This document shows positions 32,912-45,040 of a stretch of 64,000 nt of DNA, one piece after another. The position numbers were made by a program, and so were the translations under genes. The stretch is from Syngnathus acus (Eukaryota > Chordata > Actinopteri > Syngnathiformes > Syngnathidae). Numbering within the stretch: position 1 is the stretch's first letter; every line of letters begins with the position of its first letter. The DNA lies in the NCBI RefSeq assembly GCF_901709675.1, contig NC_051088.1, positions 3,357,164 through 3,421,163 on the forward strand. Direction: 5' to 3'. The notes under the pieces are model-generated. The model saw only the letters and a list, made by a program, of their open reading frames with translations. It was not told the DNA's origin and did no database searches.

Positions 32912-33261
32912 TGTTCGTGATAAATAAAAGGTATGCAAAAGACTGTGTTTCAATCCTTTTATTCGTTCTCAGTATAGTACACACTAAGCTCTGTTGTCCA
33001 AGGTGAAAAGCTATCATCAAGATCTAGAATGCGGGACTTGGTGAAACTTGCACTAGGAAATAAACTAGTTTCATTAAAGCTTAAGTGTCGTGTGATGCAA
33101 TTTCTTGTTTCTGAACCTACTGTTTCATGCTTAATGATTTTGAGCATTTTGTTGTCTATGTTGCTTGTCACATTTTCCACTCCAGTTATCAAGATATTGG
33201 GCATGAACAAAACTTTGCAGATTTTTTTTTTTTTTTTCATTCTTTGATCTTCCGAACCTCT

Positions 33262-33595
33262 TACGCCTTCGTGGGTTGCGGGTGTTCCTATCCCAACCGT
33301 CTTTGGGTGGTAGGCAGGAGACACCTTGAACTGGTCGCCAGCCAATTACCACGCACACATCGACAAACAAGCATTCACACTCACGATCGCACTTACGGAC
33401 AATTTGGAGTGCTCAATAGGCATCTCGTTATTTAATTATTTGGATGTGGGGGGAATCCGGAGTACCCGGAGAAAACTCACGCTGCCCCGGCGATAAAATG
33501 CAAATTCCACACAGGAAGGCCAGAACTGGAATTATACCCTGCACCTCTGAACTGTGAAGTGGATGTGCTAACCAGTGTGTCACCATGCCGCCCTA
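33262..33595 (-). repeat. SINE-like B-box repeat, diverged copy
   Basis: The reverse strand shows the family blocks (TCTCCGGGTACTCC, ATTGGCTGGCGACCAG, GGTAGGATAGG-type end). The sequence lies between the cab39l 3' region and the 32.9-kb exon candidate. Confidence 0.6.
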
Positions 33596-34415
33596 CTTTG
33601 CAGATGTATACCGGCTCATGAATAATCACATTAAAAATCCTGTCCGGAGCAGATTATTTTAACAATTAAGCTCCTCCTTTAAAGATACAAGTTAACAAAA
33701 TATAAAAACACCGCAAACTAAAATGGCACTTCTGAATCTTCCACTCAACATCTGAATCGGACCGAAACAAAAGACAGCTTTTCACTCGGTCTCTGCACCG
33801 TTGTATAAAAGAATACAAGAGTATTTGATTAGCCCAGACTTACAATTACAAATACAGAAAGTGCTATGGGGTGCCTTGAATAGAATCAGCGATCGCCCAA
33901 TTAAAGGAAAATCAAGAATGATCACTGTTGGCAACATTTGACGTGCGTTTAAAGGATGGTGCCCGCAGGATTTTACACATATCCTTTGCACGGGGCATTT
34001 GTTTAGTTTGGTGTCACCTCAGTAACCAAACTTGTTTGTTTGACCAACTAAGTGTTGAGGGGTGACTAATGTTGTCCAGCCATATCATTCAAAAAGAACT
34101 TGGTAAACTTGAAAAATATGTCAACACGCAAATGGTGCATGTTCTCTCCAGCAAACACAGGGCCATCAGAGGTATTTTAACTGCTGATGTTGCCCACTCA
34201 ACTAATCAGATGCTGCCAACCAAGTAAGTGGTGGCACTGCTACATACTAATGATTGAAAAAAATTATACAAAAGGTGAGTGAACTATTCTTGCACACATT
34301 TTTAGTGAAGCAAAAATACAAATCTTTTTTTTTTTTTTTTTTTTTAAATAGCATTTTTTTCCCCCCTACAGGTTCCTATTGATAAACAGTTGAACTAGAG
34401 GGCAGAGGGGCTTCT

Positions 34416-37400
34416 CTAGGATGCTGGTTTCTTAAGATCCCTGATCTGTTTGATAAGGTAGGTTTTCTCGTCGTTGAACTGCTCGTCGTCCGTGCGGTCC
34501 TTCTGGAAATTGCTCAGGAAGTCAATCAATTTGGTCTGGTTCTTGAGGAGGATGTCAACGATGGGCTGCGTCTTGTTTGGATTGGCCACAAACACCTGAG
34601 GACGAGCACATATGCACAGTCAACTTTGAACACGCAAGTTTTGATGGACATATGGAACGGTTCCAGGTTCCAATGGAACCTCAGAAGTCCAACGGCCCTG
34701 TGGTTAAAACAAAAGTGGTCGAAAAAATAATCCCAAACAACACTACGCCGTGTATAAATGTTACATGTCCAGTTGTGCCACATGTAGCATAAATCCAGGC
34801 TTCCTGGCTAACTAGTGGGCAGGGAAAGAGTGGGCATGGGTGACCAGCTACCCATGTCTGTTGACCATAAGGCAGAGGTGGGCGATTTACGGAACTAAAT
34901 GTTGCCAGTCCGTCATACATCAGCGGCTTGGGCACCTATTCGTCATCATCAGTCCCGCATTTTTCAAGATGTACCAAACTATAACCTTTAATGTTATTTT
35001 CACCACGTTTCCGTCATTGCGTCCATTTTTCTAGCGCATAGGTTAAGAGTTGTTCTGAGTTCTGATTCGCTAATGACCCCGGTTCTCAAATATAATTGAA
35101 GACAGGATGTCTGTTTGTAAGAATCTTCTAGCCCAGAAGAGCACCAACAACTAACTACCCATAAGCATTGTTCTTTACTGACTATTAGTCATTAAGAACC
35201 GGCGCCTTATAATCTGCGACTATTTTGAGTAAAAAAAATATATTTTTAAACAGTTTATCTATATATGTGTTGTTATTATTCAGTTATACTCCAAACACAG
35301 GGGTCGCGGGGGTGCCAGAGCCTATCCCAGCAGTCATCGGGCAGTAGGCGGGTGACACCCTGAACTGGTAGCCAGCCAATCACAGGGCACACAGAGACAA
35401 ACAACCATTCACACTCACACCTGAGGGCAATTTAGAGTGCTCAATTGGCCTACCATGCGTGTTTTTGGGACATGGGAGAGAACCTTCTTTTGCACTATAC
35501 GTATTTGCTGACATGTATGTCTGACACATCTCATGAAAGCATACATTTTTTTACGATATTTTAGAGGTTTTTCAACAGATCAAGGTTTCCATTAGCAGTT
35601 TTCTATTGCATAGTTTGCATTTTGCGCAATTCAGACGGTAATGGGAACTCAGCTATTTATAACAATAGAGGGTGAAATAAAACTGAAACTTCAAACATGT
35701 TCAATATTTCCACAGTCTCTATGATGCAATATACATAAAGATACATGATTCAAAAGCAAATCTGCTGTCAGACACACAAGAGGGCAAATAATTGAGCTCA
35801 ATGTTTGTATACGCAAGTATTACGCCCCATTCAAAATGACAAACATTTCAATGGCAAAGAGTTAGCCCGACTTCATCCAATTCTTCATCTTCTAACAATT
35901 GCATTTTCCAGATGCCCTAAGGCACTGTGATGCTCTTCACCAGTCAGCATTGAAGGAACTATTTGTCTCGAGAGCCAACATACATGTGGTGTGTTGTGTG
36001 GGGCTTCTCGAGTACACCAGACACTATAGGGGCAGTATGAACACATTTTTCATTATCGAGAGTGGGTTCTCTCACATGTTCAAAATATAAGATATTAACA
36101 ATTGCTACAGGCGTGCCTGGCTTTAAAGGGCCGCTTCTCGACAAATATATCTATACTTAGTGTATTGTGGTCTTAATTTTACCTTAAAGACATGGAAGGC
36201 CTCAAACTGGATGTTGGCACTCTTGTCTCTTAGCAGGTTCATCATCATCTTGAGATTTTCCGGCTTGCTGATGTAGCGCGTCATCACCGTAAAGTTGTGT
36301 CGGTCTAGCAATAGCTCGCCCAGAAGCTGCAGGGGAGGCCCATGTGTCACACGATGACCCGCAGCCACTAGGAAGACTGGGTTGACCGACCACCCGTGAG
36401 TTTACAAACCTTGAGCGACTGCCTCTTGGTGACGTAGTTCTCAGAGTGCAGAAGCTTCTCGTAATTTGTAAACACCTGCAGTGACACAAAAGTTCAACGC
36501 AGGTCATATTTAGCCCCAAAACAGTCTCCATCCGTCGGACGGCGCTGGTGCACAATCACTCACCGCATCGTAGTTCTCGTCGAGATACTTCGCTACAAGT
36601 ACTTTGTGCCTTGTCAGGAGATCCTATAACAACACGGTAACTTTGACGTTTGGCCTAGGTTAGGTATAAACAAGCCACTGAATTGACTTTAGGAAAGGCC
36701 AGGGGTACCTTGAAGGTGGCAAAGGCGTCAGAGGCGATGTCGAAGGTGGACATCTCCACATAGCCGAAGAACGTGTGGAAATGATCCGAATACAGAACAG
36801 CCTTGGCAAGCGGCTCGTGGCGGATGCACTCCCTCAGCATGATCCCACAGTTGAGAGCCACCTGGGGTGCCTCGTACCTTTAAAACCAATGTGGACATGA
36901 GTCACTGAAGGCCATTGAAGACCCAGGCTGCGTGCGCATGTGTGTGTGTGAGAAAGAGAGATAGTTACCCTTTCAACAGAATAAAGAGAACTTCTTGATG
37001 GGAGCAGAAGTACTCCACAGTGGGGCTCCTGGTTCCGATCTGCCTCCTTAAGATGTTGTTAAAGATTTGACACACGTCCTTCTTGCCCTGAAAGCGTATG
37101 CATCAAATCAGACTCAAGCAAGCATCTATTTTTAAAAATAGAGATATTGCTAGCAATTTTTATTATCATTTATCTTTTTAAACAATTTGAACAGTTTTTA
37201 CTCATCTCTGATTTCAAACCTAGTTATTCATCACTGATGAACTAACTGATGAATCATCAGTTTGTTGTGTTGCCTATATTGTATGCATATCGAAGACGTT
37301 GACAGTCATAATGGCCTTCCGAGGGAAACTATGACTACAATGCGGCCCGCGACAAAAAGGAGTTTGACACCCCTGATCTATGCTATCTAATTTTATGTTT

Positions 37401-38266
37401 GACACTTTATTCCCTTCTACTACGCACCAAAGAAGCCGTAAGAAGCTGTTGCTCTGATGAACTCACACCACTCTTAGAGTCTCAGAGTCATTACTGTGCA
37501 ATAACATCCTGCTCTCCACACCTTTTTTGAATTTGTCTACACTGTTTGTACTATGTGTCCTCTCTGCATCCATTGCAGCCTGGTCATCCTGAAAGAGGGA
37601 CCTTCCCATCTGTGGTCTCTTCTCAAGGTTTCTCATTTCCCCTAGCTGGAGTTTTGAGTTTTTCCTTGCCCTTTTGGGAGTTTAAGATCAGGGGATGTTT
37701 GAGAATATTTGCCATTTTTCACATGTCCTGAGTGTTGTTAGTCACCTAAATGTTGAACAGAGAGTGTGATTTACCGAAGTCAAATTCCTTGTTTGGCACG
37801 CTCAAACATGGCGAATAAAAAACTCTTGAATCTTGTATTTTGTTATATGACAAATAAAGGCATTCTAACTCTAACTGCATCCTGTATCCTTTTCTCACCT
37901 CAAAGTCAATGACCTGCAGGTTTTCTACCAGCGTGATCAGTAGGCCGCTGTTGTAGAGCTCCTGAGCCAACTGGGCCACCGTCTCTGTGTGCGGCTCCTT
38001 ATCATTGCTCCCGTATAGAATCTCCTTCATGGACACCAGACACTTGGACACCTCCTCAGATGCCTGCAGAACAGAGCAGGGGGAGGTGGCCAAATGGAAC
38101 TTCAACCTGGACAGCCAGTTGTAAGGGTGGGGCATCAAATCGGCTCACAATTGCCTGCACCTACCTTTTCTGTTTTCTTGTCCTGTTTAACCAGCACAGC
38201 CAAGTACTCCTTGAGGGTCTTGACGAGTTCCACCGGAGTCTTGTGGGATTTACCAAACAGAGGCAT
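34416..38266 (-). CDS. cab39l: Calcium-binding protein 39-like (MO25)
   Basis: Eight coding exons: 38165-38266, 37899-38063, 36969-37087, 36709-36877, 36564-36623, 36410-36475, 36183-36326, 34416-34595. All GT-AG and phase-consistent; 334 residues, the family length. MO25 is an armadillo-like helical scaffold that, with the pseudokinase STRAD, activates LKB1 (STK11), and it also stimulates SPAK/OSR1 kinases in the cytosol. The family blocks are intact: [76 protein letters not shown] and [24 protein letters not shown] and GTRSPTVEY favour the CAB39L over the CAB39 branch; a teleost paralogue (cab39l1) is possible. The intron 34596-36182 carries repeats. Confidence 0.94.
35295..35482 (-). repeat. 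SINE-like B-box repeat, partial copy
   Basis: The reverse strand of this cab39l intron segment shows ATTGGCTGGCTACCAG and GTGAGTGTGAATGGTTGTTT, family blocks that also occur at 16765-17080. The B-box half is missing. Confidence 0.65.
37420..37838 (-). repeat. Dispersed CAAGGAATTTGAC repeat copy in a cab39l intron
   Basis: An inverted, nearly identical partner of 5430-5870. Its CCAAACAAGGAATTTGACTT end is read on the - strand at about 37780. A shared 60-codon open frame suggests recent spread rather than selection. Confidence 0.75.
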
Positions 38267-41200
38267 GATGTCTGCACACTCGCCTCAAGTCCTAAGAGGT
38301 GTGCGTGTAAGTTAATTTCAAGAAAAAGCTCATTTTAAACTTGTACTAAATACATATAGCGGTGCCTTGAGATACGAGTGGAGATGGCATGAGTTGTCCC
38401 CACCCAAAAGGGACCATATTTGTACAATTTTGCTTACATGTAAGGGTACAAACAAGTGCTTAACTTATGTGTATGCTTTTCAAAGTAGCTGTTGTACGGA
38501 ATGCAGTTTAGAGACAAATAGTAGTAGAACACCAGGGATGCACAACAATGCATTGATACACAAACTGTCAACAGTTCTTGCTGTTGTCAGAATTTATTCT
38601 ATCATGAGGTAATCAATAAGGATGTAATAATACATTTTTTAACAATCCTCATGAAATAAGGCGTAAAGATTTGAGGCAAAGCAATATTTTGCCTTTTGGT
38701 AATGATACAATTTGATGAGATAAGATTATTTTGATACACCAATGGCATTTCTGCAAATAAATCTACAATAAGAATCACCCACGAAAAACAAAATTCTGCA
38801 ACATACAAACGGTATATACAGTAATTTCTAATGATAGTATATACTATCATTAGAAATTTAAACACCACTAGATGCACGCACGCGCGCGCACACACGCGTG
38901 CACACACACACGCGCGCGCACACACACGCACGCACACACACACGCAAAGTAGTTACCCAAGGGAAAAAAAAGAATCCCCTTTACAGTTCCCCCCCGTCTT
39001 CCAGAGAAAACACATAAGGAATATTTGTCAGTGTTTTCTTAAGAATTTTGAGGGTTTTTTTTACAATTTATTTTAGGTTTAGTGACATCCATGTGTAACA
39101 GCGTCTAGTCGATGTCACGCTCTGGACAACATTATGGAATTGTGAAGACAAGAAGTCGCTACTACAGTCAAGTATGATGATAGCGATAACCGAGTGTGCC
39201 TTCTTGTGCAGCACAACGTTGCCATTCGTGATTTTTAAATGTTGCTTGCTGGGTCCAACATGAATGAAGGAATTCTTGGCGATGTCATATACGAGGATAG
39301 ACTGAAAAGTTTTATTTTTAAGGCATATTTTCTTTCCAGAAGATTTCCCACAAACCAGTCCGCCAGTCTCAGTTTCCATAGTGTAAGGTGGATCTTGTGA
39401 CCTTCCATTCCTCCATTCCACATCAGCTTACATGGTGATCAACTGCAACGTCAGCCAAGATGATAACAGCCGGCCAAAGATAACTCAGCCGTTTGTATGC
39501 AGGTTGTCAGGGCGACTGTGCAGTCCTTTAGCACCTGCAAGAGACATTCCAGAACCGCCTGCGCAACGGAGCTAAGCTTCTGACACACGGCTGCCTTCAC
39601 AGACAGGGGGATCGTGGAAGCTTGTTACACTACCATTGCGGCCTTAATGTGTCAGACTGGTCAACATGCTTTTCATGTGAGGACAAGAGACACGCTGAAT
39701 CACACACAGGTGAGTGATTGATGAAAGGCTTGAGCTTAATGTTGTTCTGTTGGAGAGAATACAAAGTTTGAGGTCCATGAAGAGCATCCCATGCACTTGT
39801 CTGTCAACAGCATTGCCATAGAATCAGAGCATAGTGGGACATGTATGTAACAGTGCTCCCCAGTGCGGTTGTGATTTCACCTGTGTGCCAGTTATTTTGG
39901 AACGTATCCTCAAAACAACTACTGTTTTGTGTCCAAGCAAAAATGAAAGTTTTGTCTTTGGTGCCATCATCTTGCAGCACCTTAGTGCCAACAGACTATG
40001 TTGCAGTCAGGGGAGGAGCTTCATTCAGCCAGGTCATAGCTTCATGTAACAGAAAAGATCTATGGGTGGTTTTCCAAAGGTCTGGTCCAATTACATGAAC
40101 AAACACTGACTCACTTTGAGAGTGATTCTTTCCTTCCCTTTACAACCAATCGCCAGATTACATTGCTACAACATTGCTGACCTGTTGCAGAGATAAAATA
40201 AAGAACTTTGACTGAGGTTTGTGCTGTCGTTTGTGTGTGAATGTATTTGAGTGACGAAAAATAGCCGTCGCGGCCACTTCCTGTTCATGACGTAACACAG
40301 CCATTCAATTAAGACCTCATTCTATTCTTAAAATGCTAAGCTGGCAGAATGATGTCAATACAACAAAATACCGTTTAATCGAGTGCAATTCTGTCCGTAA
40401 TTCATGATACGTTGTCATTATAAAAAAGGTTCTGCTTGATAACCCATTGCTTCCACAAGATGCCATTCACCACCTACGACACTAACTCTGTATCCTTGCA
40501 GGCGGAGTGCCTCAGTATGCTTACCCACAAATTCAATTTGTTCGTTGCAAAACATAATGTAAACATTTTTCATATTTTTTATTGTATAATGGCTAAAAAG
40601 CTGCATGTCAAGCATGGGATCTTTTTTTTATTGGTAATGAGCATAACATCAACTGGTTCGATCAATTATTTCACACTAGTTGTACCCACATTTTATTGCA
40701 ATTCTGACCATGGTAATGCAGAAAAGCAAGTAGGTAAGCTGCTGACATGTAGTCATTGGCCAAGGCATGCAGGTAAGTTGCTGACATGTAGTCACTGGCG
40801 ACGGGAACAATGGAAATTTTATGGTGTTAACTGTGTCGTCAAAGTTATAAACAAGTTTCAACGGCTTCAGAGATTGGGGGCTCAGCGATAGCCTGAAATT
40901 CATATCATGTTATGAATTGAATCTGTTGGTCCTCACAGCAATGGCAAGTGTAAAAGCGTAAAATTCGTCATGGAGTATTGCTTATTGTGTTATTCAAATG
41001 TGGTACGGTAAATATTTCCAGTTAAAAGGGTCAGAAAGTATCATATTCATTATTCACTCTGCTTCTTTTCATTAAAACTTTGTATTTTCATGTAAAGATG
41101 TCGGTTTTTCTTTTATGTGTAGAAATCTAGTTAACAAATAAAAAACAGCCCCTTAGCAAAGCTAAATTGAATGGTAATAATTTTCCGAGATTAAATGTAC

Positions 41201-42061
41201 ATTAATAGTATGATAATAATCAGTAATGTTATTTGTTTGTTTTCACAATTGAATCCGGAGTTTTGAATTGGACCTTTGAGGTCTGCACAGTAAATGTTCT
41301 CAAAATTACAATACAGCACATTTGGCGTTGCTTCTAGACAAAAAAAAAAAGTTTTCTGCTATAAACAATGTGAATTTAAGAAATAAAAACTGTTGATTCA
41401 AGAAAATTAAACCAATTGTTCATTATATTGTCATATTCTTATTCTGAAAGAAATGCAGTAACAAAACAAACAATGGATCAATACTTAATGAAGACGTTTT
41501 TGAAAAAGGAAACCATCAAAAAGGGCTCAACATGCAAATGTTTCATTTATGTTTTTCATTTATGTTCGACATTCCCTCTTGTCTTCTCTCTAAAACCGAA
41601 GCCATGATTACAACTTCCGGGTTTCACATTGAAAATGGCCGGAAGCTGTTTTATGTCATGGTGGTTAACCTGACAACTGACGTCTAAAGTAAGAGCAGGG
41701 TGGAAACGAGCAAAACAAAATAAACAGCCGTCGCACATCAACTAATTGATATTTAGATGTGCCAACGGCGTCTCAACAGAATCGTGCTTGTGAGACATTT
41801 GGGAAGCAGACCGCATATACATAGAGTGCCAGACAACATGATTTGACAAGGCTACACCCCTCTCGCCCTGCGGCTCAAGTCGCTTTCTGTCGGACGGATT
41901 TCCAAAGCTAATCACAGTTGTCTCCATGTACCACAAACAGCTGATGAAAAGGTTCGGAACAAATCCACGAGTTGACCCCGAGTGACATTACACAAGACGA
42001 CCAAGGGCCATAAAGCATACCAATTACGTTTACAAGCAGCTATTCTCGAAAGGATACTTAC
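38267..42061. other. Region between the cab39l start codon and its candidate 5' exon
   Basis: Probably the first intron of cab39l on the - strand. Apart from a CA/CGCA-rich array at 38876-38945 and a short 35-bp tandem duplication around 40730-40800 no gene or element was recognised. The 117-codon frame at 39068-39421 on the - strand has no known similarity. Confidence 0.4.
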
Positions 42062-42300
42062 AGTGCAAATAATCTGTATCTTTGAGCGTTTACAACGCTT
42101 CGGTCCCGCTTCACAGCCGCTCTGGTGGACTTCGGTTTTCACACCAGGGCTGTTAGTCCACTGGGCCGCCAGTTAAAAAGTGTGCCAAACAATTTAAAAC
42201 GAGAGGAATCAGTGAAGAAAGGAGCGCAAAATTCCATCTGGTTACGTTCCAGCCCTTTGTCGAGCTAGCAAGGGCAAACCACGCGACTTCCGGTGTAAAC
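42062..42300 (-). promoter_or_regulatory. Candidate 5'UTR exon and promoter of cab39l
   Basis: A strong donor, CACT|GTAAGTATCC, ends at 42062 on the - strand. About 225 bp upstream ACCGGAAGT (42286-42294, - strand) is a textbook ETS core found in many housekeeping promoters. The pairing fits a TATA-less promoter and a first non-coding exon. A second GGAAGT core lies near 41611. No transcript evidence. Confidence 0.35.
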
Positions 42301-43240
42301 CGGTTTAAAGCTTTTCATATAAAAATTAATTTTCAGTCCAAACGCTAACCTATTGCTGAAGTATTGGAAAGAAAAGAACAAAAATGGAAACCCGTTGAAA
42401 ACTCGAACATTTTCTGGGTAAAATTAAAAAAAAAAAAACCTACAAGGATGATTTGCTATGCTATTATAATGTAATGATACAAAATGCTTTTACTGTGCGC
42501 CACTTTTGGTTAGATTTCGCATGGCAGCAGTAGCTTTCCAACCGTATAGGTCTCATGCACTTAAGTTCAACAGTACACCTTTTCTGCACTTGTGCAGACT
42601 TTTATTGTCCTGGTTACACATAAGAAATACAGTTTCAAGATAATTGATTTATTTTCCATTTTTGCAAGCTTTCTTAATTCGTATCTTCCATGTGGACCTG
42701 TATACGCTATCAAGATGATTAGGTTTCGCATGTAGAGAGTACTGTACTTTAAGTTGATTTAATGTCTGTTCCATTTAATGTAATGCCTGTTCTATGGTGA
42801 TAGTTCAATACACGCGAACACAGATATCGTAGTTATTCTGTACATTCTGTTAATCTTTTTTTAGTCATTAAGCAAATGTTGACTGTGGTCATACAGCATG
42901 TTGTGGCCAGCGGTAGGGGTTTGGATCCAGGCTCCAGCCTTCCTGTTTGGAGTTTGCATGTTGCCCAGCTTTCTCCCACATTCCAAACGCATTTCTAAGT
43001 TAAGTGAAGGCACTAAACTGTCCTGAGGTGCAAAAATCAATGTTAAAGTGAATGCCAGTCCTGTACCCTGCATTTCATGCAAAGCCAGTTGAGGTAGTTT
43101 CCAGCTCAACCACAAACCAAATAAAAATAAGAAATACATTTAAAAAAAAGGATGGATGGATGGATGGATGGATGTTATTGTGGTAATTATGGTTAACTGG
43201 CATCAATGGTGATTCTCCAGTAACAAAATAAATGTAAAAG
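42301..43240. other. Region between the cab39l promoter candidate and the mcf2l 3' end
   Basis: No gene seen. Contains a diverged SINE-like copy at 42905-43171. Confidence 0.5.
42905..43171 (+). repeat. SINE-like B-box repeat, diverged copy with (GGAT)n tail
   Basis: It carries GTTTGGAGTTTGCATGTTGC and TTTCTCCCACATTCCA and ends in six GGAT units at about 43152-43175. Confidence 0.65.
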
Positions 43241-45040
43241 AGGAAACCATCTGACTTTATTAAAGCTGCTTCTGATTTTACATACAATACACAATTACAT
43301 ATTTACAAATATACAGAGATAATAGCTTTATATCAATGCCATAGTCCGTAGCTATACAGTAGGAAAATAAAGATTGTGGGGGCTGCAATGTGCTGTGTAA
43401 AAAGAAAGTACAAAATATAAACAAAATCTCTTCGGCCTCCATGTTGACAGTACAAATTGCCCGACTGTGATCAAACACTAACAACTAGTGCGTGTGTCAG
43501 CATTCATATGAGGGCAGAAAATAAACACCCCAAATGTACAACAATGGCTGGTAATATGTTTTCCTGGGGGAGACACTCACAAAAATATTCTCGACTATTC
43601 ACGCCTAGCAATTGAGGTGAGGTATTTGTCAGAAGACAGTACAAGAGCGACATTTCTGCATTAGAACTACCAACATACAGTGACAGCCACAGATTAGCAT
43701 GTGAGACGTCAACAAGTCCATATACAGAGAAGACATGCATCCTGTAGTGGACAATTACATTGGACTGAGGAAAAAAAATCGCTTCAAGTGATTCTCAGCA
43801 AAAACAGGGAGACTACATTATCAAAAACGCTGATAACTGTCACATGGGCTTGTCACAAGACAGATAGACCTGATTCCAAGCAATAAACAGGTGGGGCTGC
43901 TTTTACTGCCAGTGAGCTGCATTGGATTTGGGTGCCTCACATAACATGGATGGTAAACAAACGTGCGAGTACAATAAATGTCGCGGGTTGGAGGAAAAAA
44001 TGGTTGTCAAACAAGGTAGGAGGGATTTTCATTGTTGAGACTAGCAAAGTTTCCTTTCTCACAATGGTTGTCGCAAGTTGAGGTGCATCGTAACCAAGCT
44101 CCTCAGAACCAACCGTGTTTGTATGTAGTATGTAGATCTCATATTGTTTGCACCTTCCTGTCTGTTACATGACAGGACTGTAGTAAAGAAATAAGATGTT
44201 TGTCAGGCTGATGGGAGAAACAAGCTGAGCCGGTCTGGGTCTCGTTGCTTTAAGAGAAGTGACGACGATCACATGCCTGAGTTGGGCTGGGAGCAGCACA
44301 ATGGGAGAAAGCCTGTTATTTTGCTAAGTAGTGCAAACCGGAGATGGATAAGCAGTATTTGAAACAATTCCTTGAGTGTTCCTAATGAAGCTATACATTT
44401 AAATCCGATACCAAGCATGTACGATTTGTTCTGAAAAGCAAATTTGCATGTAGATGTGCAAGAACGTGCACACATAAGACTTTAGTCCAAGCCGGGCTGG
44501 AATGTAGTCACACCTGCCAGCCCTGTGCTGCCTCAGAGGTTAATCCAGAGCAGCTGAGAGGTGAGCCCGGCGAGCTCTCTCCAAGGAACAATGTCCACAT
44601 CCTCTCAGATTACTTTGTGGAAAGTAGACAAGTGTCTGACCACCAGATGGTGCTGGTGATTCCAGCAGCGTAGCATTTAATATTGATAGGAACAGCTGCA
44701 AATGTATCAGAGAAGCCTATTCGGATACGTTTTGCGGACTCTTCGTGCCCTTGAGCTGCAAGTCAGTAGATGCTAGTTGCAGCTCATTGGCAGTTTTCAC
44801 AGTGCTGATCGACATGGAACACTAAATGCCACCTCTGCTATTCTCAGGAGAATTGTGTTCGCCGTGACTCACTGCCAGCAGTACGTTTTAAATATCCAGC
44901 GCAGACATTCTTGAGACGTGTCCACGTCAATGCTACATAATTGAACAGATAGAGACTGTAATGAGCATATAACACTCAGCTAAAACACTGGTGACGATCG
45001 TTGATGTCGCAGCACTTGGTTGCCTGTGGTACTGGATAGG
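43241..45040 (-). other. Probable 3'UTR of mcf2l
   Basis: About 1.8 kb directly after the mcf2l stop without open frames of note or repeats. TTTATTAAAGC at 43256 is a reverse-strand AATAAA. This is a plausible polyadenylation site; RNA evidence is missing. Confidence 0.4.

Noticed and set aside
39068-39421. 117-codon - strand frame
   Set aside because: No recognisable domain, no splice or polyadenylation context; likely chance.
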